Assembly (NCBI GenBank): GCA_937927335.1
Contig: CALBDU010000079.1
Coordinates: forward strand, 21,778 to 85,777
DNA: 64,000 nt
DNA from: an uncultured Clostridium sp.
GTDB lineage: Bacteria; Bacillota; Clostridia; Clostridiales; Clostridiaceae
Direction of reading: 5' to 3'
Shown here: piece after piece, positions 9,311 through 16,160 of the stretch
Numbering within the stretch: position 1 is the stretch's first letter
How the letters are laid out: every line of letters begins with the position of its first letter
Position numbers and translations under genes: made by a program
Notes under the pieces: model-generated
The model's database searches: none
Told to the model about the DNA's origin: nothing
Seen by the model: only the letters and a program-made list of their open reading frames with translations

Positions 9311-10684
9311 TTGTCACTTGATTTTTTAAAAGATAATAAGAAAAAAATTCATTTTATTGGAATCGGCGGAGTAAGTATGAGCGGTCTGGCGGAAATACTT
9401 TTAGAACATGGTTATAAAGTTTCCGGATCAGACATGAAGCCTTCTGCCGCCACTGAGCTTCTTAGCTCCAGAGGGGCGGAAGTATTTATCGGCCATGACA
9501 AAAATAATGTGGCTGGAAGCGATCTTGTAGTATATACTGCTGCTATTTCCGATGAAAATCCTGAGCTCACCGGTGCCAGGGAATTGAATATCCCTACCAT
9601 GGACAGGGCTGAATTTCTTGGACATATAATGAAGGGCCACAAATATAATGTTGCAGTTTCCGGAACCCATGGGAAAACTACTACCACTTCAATGCTTTCA
9701 CATATTTCCATCAAGGCCGATCTTGACCCTACCATACTAGTTGGCGGCCAGCTGGATATTATCAATGGAAATGTACGCTCTGGAAATAGCCAATACTTCA
9801 TTACCGAGGCTTGTGAATACAAGGCATCATTTTTGAAGTTTTTTCCTTATATCGGAATTATATTAAATATTGATGCAGATCATTTGGATTTTTATAAGGA
9901 TATTGATGACATCCAAAACACATTTGTTAAGTTCTCAAAGCTGATTCCGGCAGATGGATATCTTGTATGCTGCGTTGAGAATGATAAAATGGATAAAGTA
10001 ATAGAAGCTGCAGACTGTAATGTTATAACCTATGGCCTGCAGAAAGGTGATTATACTGCGGAAAATATTGTATTTAACCAAAAAGGATGTGCTTCATTTA
10101 CCGCCTATTATAAGAACAGTCCATTATTTGAAATTCACCTTAATGTACCTGGAAAGCATAATGTGTTGAATGCATTGGCAGCCATTGCTGCAGCCAGGGC
10201 TTTACACATTTCAGATACTGCTGTCAAGGAAGGCCTGATGGAATTTGGAGGTACACACAGAAGATTTGAAGTTAAGGGTACAAAAAACGGTGTTACTGTT
10301 ATAGATGATTATGCACATCATCCAACTGAAATAGCTGCTACCTTGAGCGCAGCCAGGAATTATCCTCATAAAAGAATATTTTGTGTTTTCCAGCCCCATA
10401 CCTATTCAAGGACTTTAAAACTTTTTGAAGAATTCAGCAATGCCTTTGCTGGCGTGGATGAACTCATTCTTGCCGATATCTATCCTGCAAGAGAAAAGGA
10501 TACAGGTGTTGTAAGCTCTGCCATGCTGTCAGATAAAATAAATGAAAACGGCCAAAAATGTATTAATCTCCATACCTATGATGAAATTGCGGATTATCTG
10601 AATAAAACTATGACAAACGGAGATGTACTTTTCACTATCGGTGCTGGTGATGTATATAAAATCGGTGAAATGTATCTAAGATAA
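9311..10684 (+). CDS. murC: UDP-N-acetylmuramate--L-alanine ligase MurC
   Basis: Adds L-alanine to UDP-MurNAc, the first amino-acid step of peptidoglycan precursor synthesis. The N-terminal Rossmann motif FIGIGGVSMSGLAE, the ATP loop VSGTHGKTTTTSM (about residue 115), and the C-terminal DDYAHHPTEI and FQPHTYSRT motifs are all present. The length of 457 residues fits the family. The start is TTG with AAGGAG nine bases upstream. It is a single-gene unit divergent from purR and is followed by a strong hairpin. Confidence 0.97.
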   Translation: MSLDFLKDNKKKIHFIGIGGVSMSGLAEILLEHGYKVSGSDMKPSAATELLSSRGAEVFIGHDKNNVAGSDLVVYTAAISDENPELTGARELNIPTMDRAEFLGHIMKGHKYNVAVSGTHGKTTTTSMLSHISIKADLDPTILVGGQLDIINGNVRSGNSQYFITEACEYKASFLKFFPYIGIILNIDADHLDFYKDIDDIQNTFVKFSKLIPADGYLVCCVENDKMDKVIEAADCNVITYGLQKGDYTAENIVFNQKGCASFTAYYKNSPLFEIHLNVPGKHNVLNALAAIAAARALHISDTAVKEGLMEFGGTHRRFEVKGTKNGVTVIDDYAHHPTEIAATLSAARNYPHKRIFCVFQPHTYSRTLKLFEEFSNAFAGVDELILADIYPAREKDTGVVSSAMLSDKINENGQKCINLHTYDEIADYLNKTMTNGDVLFTIGAGDVYKIGEMYLR

Positions 10685-10701
10685 AATTACAAGTGTATTA
10701 T

Positions 10702-10748
10702 CCTCCAGTCTGGTAATAATATGATTATTACCAGTTGGAGGTGTTTTT
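10702..10748 (+). terminator. Hairpin after murC that also contains the next gene's ribosome binding site
   Basis: CCTCC (10702-10706) pairs with GGAGG (10737-10741) and CTGGTAATAAT (10710-10720) with ATTATTACCAG (10724-10734), closed by a 3-base loop and followed by GTGTTTTT. It looks like an intrinsic terminator for murC, yet its 3' arm is the GGAGG of the gene starting at 10749. Read-through RNA would have that site paired. Confidence 0.7.
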
Positions 10749-11060
10749 ATGAGAAATTTTTTTATTACCGCAGTGGTGAACCTTGTTGTGATTACAATTG
10801 CATATTTCCTGTTCAGGTCTATTATCAGCGGTCCGGCAAGGCATAGGCTGTATGAAATAATATTCAGCTCCATGTCCAGATTTGTAATCTATATATTCAT
10901 AATCACAGTGGCAATCACAGGACTAACAGCATATATAATGTACCGCACAAGATACATTGCATACCTCAATATAGTTTCACCAATAATTTTATCGACTCTC
11001 ATTGGATTTCTCATGTCCACTGTTCCTACCAGAGGGCTGGGTGATGAAAAAAAGGAGTAA
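10749..11060 (+). CDS. Small three-helix membrane protein, function unknown
   Basis: I do not recognise a family. The 103 residues contain three hydrophobic stretches: about 4-25, 43-63 and 74-95, separated by short basic loops, and the protein ends in a charged tail (GDEKKE). It is therefore probably an integral membrane protein with an exposed C-terminus. GGAGG lies seven bases before the ATG but inside the stem of the murC hairpin, so translation may depend on where transcription begins. A good terminator follows. Confidence 0.65.
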   Translation: MRNFFITAVVNLVVITIAYFLFRSIISGPARHRLYEIIFSSMSRFVIYIFIITVAITGLTAYIMYRTRYIAYLNIVSPIILSTLIGFLMSTVPTRGLGDEKKE

Positions 11061-11066
11061 ACCGGC

Positions 11067-11104
11067 AAAAGCCTGATGTATTTTCATTCATTAGGCTTTT
11101 TTTA
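11067..11104 (+). terminator. Terminator after the small membrane protein gene
   Basis: AAAAGCCTGATG pairs with CATTAGGCTTTT (one G-U pair), followed by seven T residues. Confidence 0.85.
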
Positions 11105-11163
11105 TTTATGATAGCCTTGAATTTGTCCAGCTTATTAATTATACTAATAATATCTGATATCAG

Positions 11164-11239
11164 CGGGGTGTAGCGCAGCTGGTAGCGCGCGTGCTTCGGG
11201 AGCATGAGGCCGCAAGTTCAAGTCTTGTCACTCCGACCA
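11164..11239 (+). tRNA. tRNA-Pro, anticodon CGG
   Basis: A full cloverleaf is visible: acceptor stem CGGGGTG / CACTCCG, D-arm GCGCAGCTGGTAGCGC, anticodon stem CGTGC / GCATG with loop TTCGGGA (anticodon CGG, reading CCG), T-arm around GTTCAAG, discriminator A and an encoded CCA. It stands alone between a terminator and a hydrogenase-like gene. Confidence 0.95.
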
Positions 11240-11320
11240 TTATTAACAAAGGGTTTGCTTTCTGCAGGCCCTTTTATCGTCTTAAGTATCTGCCAGGCAT
11301 CAGGTCCTCTTTATTAGATG

Positions 11321-11349
11321 TTATAATGCATTCCTGTTTATGGTATAAT
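11321..11349 (+). promoter_or_regulatory. Possible promoter of the hydrogenase-like gene
   Basis: TGGTATAAT at 11341-11349 is an extended -10; a second TATAAT lies at 11322-11327. Neither has a clear -35. The start codon is 32 bases downstream of the first. Confidence 0.4.
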
Positions 11350-11380
11350 AATCATATAAACTTTTTAATGGAGGGGCCAT

Positions 11381-12724
11381 ATGAAAGCTGAGTATAATGA
11401 ATTATTTAAGAAAATACTGAAGTCTGTTAAAGACAATAATTTTGAAACTGTTATCACAGAAATTATGGATAATCCCCAGGTAGACAAGGATAAGCTGGCC
11501 AAGGTTGTATCCTCTTTATGCGGGGTAGAACTATCCTATGAGGATGGCTTTACAGAAAAGCTGAAAAATGCAATTGAGCATTATAATGCTGACCACAAGG
11601 TTGTTTCAAAAATAGATCACTGTGACATGGGCTGCACTCATCAGGGTGATAGTCCGGAATGTATGAAATCTTGTCCTTTTCATGCAATAATTTTTAATAT
11701 GGAAAGGAATAAGACCTTCATTGATACTGATAAATGCACTGACTGCGGATTATGTGTAGAGGCTTGTCCAAATGCATCTATAATGGATAAGGTTGAGTTC
11801 GTACCTCTATTCAATCTTTTAAAGGAGGGTCAACCAGTGGTAGCGGCGGTGGCGCCTGCAATCTCCGGACAGTTTGGCGAAGCTTCTATTGATCAGCTAA
11901 GAACAGCCTTTAAAAAATTAGGCTTCGCTGATATGGTAGAGGTGGCTTTCTTTGCTGATATGCTGACTCTGAAGGAATCCATTGAATTTGACCACCTGGT
12001 TAAAAAAGAGGAGGACCTTATGATTACCTCCTGCTGCTGTCCAATGTGGGTTGGTATGCTTAAGCGTGTATATGACAACCTGGTTAAGCATGTTTCCCCG
12101 TCCATATCACCTATGATAGCCTCTGGAAGGGTGCTAAAGAAGCTCAATCCTGACTTGAAGGTTGTATTCATCGGACCCTGTATAGCCAAAAAAGCTGAGG
12201 CTAAGGAAAAGGACCTGATAGGCGACATCGATTTTGTACTTACTTTTGAAGAGCTGAAAAATATATTCGAAGCCTTTGAAGTTGTACCGGAACAGCTGGA
12301 GGAAACATTATCTACGGATTATGCCTCCAGAGGAGGAAAGCTTTATGCAAGGGCTGGAGGAGTTTCCATAGCAGTAAGTGAATCGGTGAAGGAACTATTC
12401 CCCGAAAAGCATAAGTTCTTTAAAGCAGTGGCCGTTGATGGAGTTAAGGATTGTAAAATGATGCTTGAAAAAGCACAAAAGGGAGAAGTGAATGCTAACT
12501 TCATTGAAGGTATGGGCTGCGTAGGTGGCTGTGTAGGTGGTCCTAAGGCTATTGTGAACAGGGAAAAGGGAAAAGAGGAAGTAGATAAATATGCAGAGCA
12601 GTCCAGTATAAAGGTTTCTGTGGAAAGCCAGTGTATTAAAGATATACTGACAAGCATAGGTATTGATTCCATAGATGACTTTAAGATAAGAGAAAAAATT
12701 GAAATATTTGAAAGACAGTTCTAA
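11381..12724 (+). CDS. Monomeric [FeFe]-hydrogenase-like iron-sulfur protein (putative sensory type)
   Basis: It has two ferredoxin-like 4Fe-4S motifs (Cys clusters at about 81-98 and 119-129) and an H-cluster domain. The three H-cluster motifs are altered from catalytic enzymes: TSCCCPMW (217-223), IGPCIAKKAEA (264-274) and EGMGCVGGCVGGP (376-388). The cluster-binding Cys residues are kept, but the first motif has three Cys in a row. These forms resemble the group C/D hydrogenases proposed to sense hydrogen or redox state rather than evolve H2 in bulk; the assignment is from motif memory. An N-terminal 70-residue region is unassigned. GGAGGGG lies 4 bases before the ATG. A HAD gene follows closely. 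Confidence 0.85.
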   Translation: MKAEYNELFKKILKSVKDNNFETVITEIMDNPQVDKDKLAKVVSSLCGVELSYEDGFTEKLKNAIEHYNADHKVVSKIDHCDMGCTHQGDSPECMKSCPFHAIIFNMERNKTFIDTDKCTDCGLCVEACPNASIMDKVEFVPLFNLLKEGQPVVAAVAPAISGQFGEASIDQLRTAFKKLGFADMVEVAFFADMLTLKESIEFDHLVKKEEDLMITSCCCPMWVGMLKRVYDNLVKHVSPSISPMIASGRVLKKLNPDLKVVFIGPCIAKKAEAKEKDLIGDIDFVLTFEELKNIFEAFEVVPEQLEETLSTDYASRGGKLYARAGGVSIAVSESVKELFPEKHKFFKAVAVDGVKDCKMMLEKAQKGEVNANFIEGMGCVGGCVGGPKAIVNREKGKEEVDKYAEQSSIKVSVESQCIKDILTSIGIDSIDDFKIREKIEIFERQF

Positions 12725-12744
12725 CAGATTATGAGGTGATAAGC

Positions 12745-13398
12745 TTGTTCAACAACATTGAAGCGGCAATATTCGACATGGATGGTACCCTTATAGATTC
12801 AATGTGGGTATGGAAATCAATTAATCATGAATTTTTGGCTAAAAGAAACCTATCAGTACCTGATGATTTAAAGCGCGATATCGAACATCTTAGTTTCGAG
12901 CAATCTGCTCAATATTTTAAGGATAGGTTTAATATAGAGGATACTGTTGAAGATATAATAATAGAATGGAATGACATGGCATCCTACTCCTATGCCAATA
13001 ATGTGAAGCTAAAACCCGGAGCCAGGGAGTACCTGGCTCTGCTTAAAGAAAAGGGCCTGAAGCTTGGACTTGCAACCAGCAACTATTCCAAGCTAGTTGA
13101 GGTAACACTAAAAAATAATGATATATTCGAATTTTTTGATGCAATCACAACTACTTGGGAAGTAAAAAAGGAGAAGAATTTTCCTGATGTATACTTGCTT
13201 ACTGCAAAGAAACTGGATGTAGATCCCTCTAAATGTATGGTTTTCGAGGATATTCTCCCAGCCGTTATGGGGGCCAAGCTTGCTGGTATGAAGGTTATAG
13301 GGGTACAGGATGAACACTCTCTGGATCAGAAGGAAGAAATAATAAAATTGTCCGATCTCTATATTGAAAGATATGATGAACTTACCAAAGCCGTTTAA
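12745..13398 (+). CDS. HAD-superfamily phosphatase (beta-phosphoglucomutase-like subfamily)
   Basis: Haloacid dehalogenase-type hydrolase with motif I DMDGTLIDS (nucleophile Asp near residue 10), a helical cap, motif II LATSNYS, and motif III/IV around VFEDILPAVMGAKLAGM. The cap type and GxxxxxGxKVIG-like end match sugar-phosphate phosphatases or phosphoglucomutases, but the substrate cannot be told. The start is TTG at 12745, with AGGTGAT 4 bases upstream; a GTG three codons earlier lies inside that binding site. It is 20 bases after the hydrogenase-like gene and probably co-transcribed. Confidence 0.85.
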   Translation: MFNNIEAAIFDMDGTLIDSMWVWKSINHEFLAKRNLSVPDDLKRDIEHLSFEQSAQYFKDRFNIEDTVEDIIIEWNDMASYSYANNVKLKPGAREYLALLKEKGLKLGLATSNYSKLVEVTLKNNDIFEFFDAITTTWEVKKEKNFPDVYLLTAKKLDVDPSKCMVFEDILPAVMGAKLAGMKVIGVQDEHSLDQKEEIIKLSDLYIERYDELTKAV

Positions 13399-13475
13399 TA
13401 CGGCTTTTTCCTTTAAATATAAGGAATCTTGTCTTATAATTTTACTAAAATGCTATTTTAATATTGGGAGGATAT

Positions 13476-13718
13476 ATGAAAGTAAAAAAAGAAAATTTCA
13501 ATTTGTCTAAGGAACAAAAAGAGGATATGATAAATTCCATTAAAAATTATTTCTATAACGAAAGGGAGGAAGAGTTAGGCGACCTTGCTGCAAATCTTTT
13601 GCTTAACTTTATTATTGAGGAATTAGGACCAGAATTTTATAATGCTGGTGTTTATGATTCATATAAATACATGAACGACAGAATTGAAGATCTGCTCTCC
13701 ATACAAAAGCTGCAATAG
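13476..13718 (+). CDS. DUF2164 family protein
   Basis: An 80-residue acidic protein with the DUF2164 pattern: LSKEQKEDMINSIKNYF, then GDLAANLLLNFIIEELGP and a YDSYKYMNDRIEDL end. The function of this family is unknown; proteins are small, helical and cytosolic. The ATG at 13476 has GGGAGG four bases upstream and replaces a longer TTG frame. It is followed by a terminator that also serves the convergent repeat-protein gene. Confidence 0.8.
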   Translation: MKVKKENFNLSKEQKEDMINSIKNYFYNEREEELGDLAANLLLNFIIEELGPEFYNAGVYDSYKYMNDRIEDLLSIQKLQ

Positions 13719-13721
13719 AGT

Positions 13722-13754
13722 TATAAAACCGCCGTTTATTCACGGCGGTTTTAT
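13722..13754. terminator. Bidirectional terminator
   Basis: ATAAAACCGCCG / CGGCGGTTTTAT with an 8-base loop; A-run on one side and T-run on the other, so it can stop transcription of both convergent genes. Confidence 0.88.
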
Positions 13755-13764
13755 CGTATCTATA

Positions 13765-13971
13765 CTATTCTTTAATATGCGGTGTAAGTGGCATAGGCTC
13801 ATGCCCTATATCGTCCTCGTTAATTTCAATGTGTGGAGTTAGAGGCATTGGCTCATGGCCAATTTTTCCCTCCTCAATTTCTATGTGTGGTGTAAGTGGC
13901 AGTTTTTCCTTCCCAATATTCTCCTCGTTAATTTCAATATGCGGTGTAATAGGAATAGATTCTTTTGACAT
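13765..13971 (-). CDS. 68-residue protein made of 18-residue TPHIE tandem repeats
   Basis: I recognise no family. After five residues (MSKES) the protein is three full copies and one half copy of an 18-residue unit (residues 6-23, 24-41, 42-59, 60-68) of the form xPLTPHIEINExxIGHEP. Each unit has one invariant TPHIE core, acidic residues and a second His, so the protein is acidic and His-bearing, and has no signal or membrane segment. The ATG at 13971 has GGGAGGG six bases upstream; a longer frame starts 11 codons earlier without support. It lies downstream of a stress-protein-like gene. Metal binding or a spore/coat role are guesses only. Confidence 0.75.
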   Translation of the reverse strand: MSKESIPITPHIEINEENIGKEKLPLTPHIEIEEGKIGHEPMPLTPHIEINEDDIGHEPMPLTPHIKE

Positions 13972-14026
13972 ATATATCCCTCCCATCAAAAATAAACAAG
14001 ACATTATTGTGAATATTCTTGAAATT

Positions 14027-14078
14027 ATTATACATTAAAAAATCAAAAAAATAAATAGTTTTTATATTAATGTATAAT
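14027..14078. promoter_or_regulatory. Inverted repeat carrying back-to-back extended -10 boxes
   Basis: ATTATACATTAA (14027-14038) and TTAATGTATAAT (14067-14078) are perfect 12-base inverted arms 28 bases apart. Each arm reads TGTATAAT outward, on the minus strand toward the TPHIE repeat gene and on the plus strand toward an AAGGAGGG at 14086-14093 that has no standard start codon after it. Confidence 0.45.
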
Positions 14079-14106
14079 TTTTAATAAGGAGGGAAAGATA
14101 TAATTT

Positions 14107-14544
14107 TTAATCCTTTAAATTTGCTAGAATTAATGCATCTTCATTTATATTATGAAGTTCTTTAGGTATCCTTGCATTTGGATCCTCAGTGGTTCCACCC
14201 ATGCTTTTTATAATATTTACTGCATCCTTCTCATTCTCATTATTAACCTCCACTACAACCTTGCAATTCACATCGGCTATTTCTTCAAAACCACCCATGC
14301 CGCTAACCATAGGACTTGCTGCTGCCAATGGCGAATTTACATCATCGCCACGGATACCTCCTTCACCTAAAACTGCTTCTGATAAACTGGATATTTCCTC
14401 AGATCCCACAATCCCAATTTGGGAATATGCATTATTATTATGTTCATTTAGATCAACAAAGGCTCCTTTAAAGCCCTGTTTATTAAGCTTTGCCGTTGTA
14501 TCATTGGCGGCTTTAATATTTTCAAAATATCCCTCTAATTTCAT
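14107..14544 (-). CDS. Hypothetical protein resembling Firmicute general-stress proteins
   Basis: A 145-residue soluble protein. The N-terminal half has the form KLEGYFENIKAANDTTAKLN, reminiscent of YflT-type general-stress proteins, in which a beta-strand is followed by a helix that scans 'tkLnkqGF'; the middle is rich in Gly, Ser and Ala (residues 75-110), and a second alpha/beta repeat, VVVEVNNENEKDAVNIIKS, follows. This gives the look of two ACT/ferredoxin-like halves joined by a flexible linker. A definite family cannot be given. The gene lies upstream of the TPHIE repeat gene on the same strand. Confidence 0.6.
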   Translation of the reverse strand: MKLEGYFENIKAANDTTAKLNKQGFKGAFVDLNEHNNNAYSQIGIVGSEEISSLSEAVLGEGGIRGDDVNSPLAAASPMVSGMGGFEEIADVNCKVVVEVNNENEKDAVNIIKSMGGTTEDPNARIPKELHNINEDALILANLKD

Positions 14545-14666
14545 TGAACCACTTCCTCTTTAAAAGTATCAGTGCTATTATCTCTCTGCCAAATTAAATT
14601 TATACTACATAAAGTGTCTGCTGAAACAAATACTAGATAAGACAATGAGAAATTCATCAAAATATT

Positions 14667-14694
14667 TTGAAAAATGCTAATAACGTGGTATAAT
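14667..14694 (+). promoter_or_regulatory. SigA promoter of the aminotransferase gene
   Basis: TTGAAA (14667-14672), 16-base spacer, TATAAT (14689-14694). It predicts a leader of about 110 bases. Within the leader ATTTCA and TGAAAT form a short inverted repeat; I see no known riboswitch. Confidence 0.65.
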
Positions 14695-14812
14695 TATATA
14701 TTGATGAAGGATTTCAGTATATATTGAAATGTATCATGGAATCAGTTACATAGTAATGAATGCTATCATGCATACATTATAAATTACATTTTTTTTAGGG
14801 GGTATTTTATTA

Positions 14813-16123
14813 ATGAGTAAACCAATACTATCAGAACACTTCAAAAAAAGAATGCCATCAGACGTAAGACTTGGACAGATAAAGTTTGAAGGTCGTAAAG
14901 TTAAACCTGCATTAATCAATGTTGCTATTGGAAACGTTTCACTTCCAACTAACCCTGCAATGCAGAAAAGGATGTTTGCATTAGATGGACCTGAAAGCCC
15001 ATTCGCAAAGGGAGTTATCAGATATTCCGGAACTTCTGGTGTTGCTGAGACTCAGGAAGCATTCAAAAACATACTGAAATGTGAAGGTTTCAATACTGAA
15101 AAATTACATGTATGTGTAACAGATGGCGGATCCACTGGTATGGAATTATTATTGCTTGGAGTTTGCGGAGATGCAGGCACTGGCGAAAAACCATTCATGA
15201 TGATCGATCCAGCTTACACAAACTACATTTCCTTTGCTGAAAGAATCGGCAGAAAAACTGTTACAGTAAAACGTCACTTGGGAGAAGATGGAAAATTCAG
15301 TCTTCCAGAACTAGATAAACTTGAAGAAACAATAAAAGAAAATAACCCAGGAGCACTTCTTGTTATTCCTTATGACAACCCAACAGGACAGCTTTATGAT
15401 TATGCAACTTTGAAAGAGCTTGCTAAATTATGTGTAAAATACAACATGTGGATGGTAAGTGACGAAGCTTATCGTGAACTTTACTATATTGACACAGACC
15501 TGGTAAGTATATGGGGATTATCTGATGCAGATGTACCTGGAATAGAAGGCAGAAGAATAAGCTTAGAAACAGCTTCTAAGGTTTGGAATGCATGCGGTTT
15601 AAGAATCGGTGCTTTAATCACAGACAATGAAGAATTCTATACTCAGGCTGTTGCTGAATATACAGCTAACCTCTGCAGCAACGTTATTGGACAGTACATC
15701 TTCGGAGCACTTGCTCATGAAAGCAAGGAAGATATTGCAGGATGGTGCAAAGGCCTTCGTGAATACTACAAAGAAATAATGTTCAAATTCTACAATGACC
15801 TTAAAGCGCTTGAACCTAAATTGATAGTTTCCAGCCCAGATGCATCAATATATTCAGTAATCGATGTTAGAAATATCGTTAAACCAGGATTTAACTCCAT
15901 CGACTTCGTTTTATACTGTGCACAGGAAGGCTCAGTAGACTTGAACGGAGTTGACACAACTCTTCTGGTAGCTCCACTTAAGGGCTTCTATGACATTAAA
16001 GACGGAGATCCAAACCCAGGAACTACTCAATTCCGTGTAGCATTTGCTGAAACTAAAGAAAATATTGCTAAGGTTCCTGAATTATTCGTAAAACTGTTGA
16101 GACAGTACGAAGCTCAGCGTTAA
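14813..16123 (+). CDS. PLP-dependent class I/II aminotransferase
   Basis: Fold-type I aminotransferase of 436 residues. Visible motifs: DGGSTGMELLLLGV (cofactor phosphate region), IPYDNPTGQLYDY (the NPTG that contacts substrate), VSDEAYRELYY (Asp and Tyr on the PLP ring) and SLETASKVWNACGLRIG (SxxKxxxxxGxRIG with the Schiff-base Lys). The C-terminal RVAF contains the carboxylate-binding Arg. The amino donor is not evident; aspartate or aromatic types are possible. It has its own promoter, an AGGGGGT binding site and a terminator. Its codon choice (many AAC, TTC, GGA, few rare codons) looks like that of a strongly expressed gene. Confidence 0.88.
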   Translation: MSKPILSEHFKKRMPSDVRLGQIKFEGRKVKPALINVAIGNVSLPTNPAMQKRMFALDGPESPFAKGVIRYSGTSGVAETQEAFKNILKCEGFNTEKLHVCVTDGGSTGMELLLLGVCGDAGTGEKPFMMIDPAYTNYISFAERIGRKTVTVKRHLGEDGKFSLPELDKLEETIKENNPGALLVIPYDNPTGQLYDYATLKELAKLCVKYNMWMVSDEAYRELYYIDTDLVSIWGLSDADVPGIEGRRISLETASKVWNACGLRIGALITDNEEFYTQAVAEYTANLCSNVIGQYIFGALAHESKEDIAGWCKGLREYYKEIMFKFYNDLKALEPKLIVSSPDASIYSVIDVRNIVKPGFNSIDFVLYCAQEGSVDLNGVDTTLLVAPLKGFYDIKDGDPNPGTTQFRVAFAETKENIAKVPELFVKLLRQYEAQR

Positions 16124-16134
16124 TAATTAAAATT

Positions 16135-16160
16135 AAAGGAGTGCGATGCACTCCTTTTTT
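16135..16160. terminator. Bidirectional terminator
   Basis: AAAGGAGTGC / GCACTCCTTT around GAT, with T-run on the plus strand and A-run before it. It lies between the aminotransferase and the convergent ABC-F gene. Confidence 0.88.

Noticed and set aside
14086..14165. Small plus-strand peptide after AAGGAGGG at 14086
   Set aside because: The first codon options are ATA/ATT, the frame is about 20 residues and antisense to the C-terminus of a likely gene; kept only as a promoter/RBS observation.
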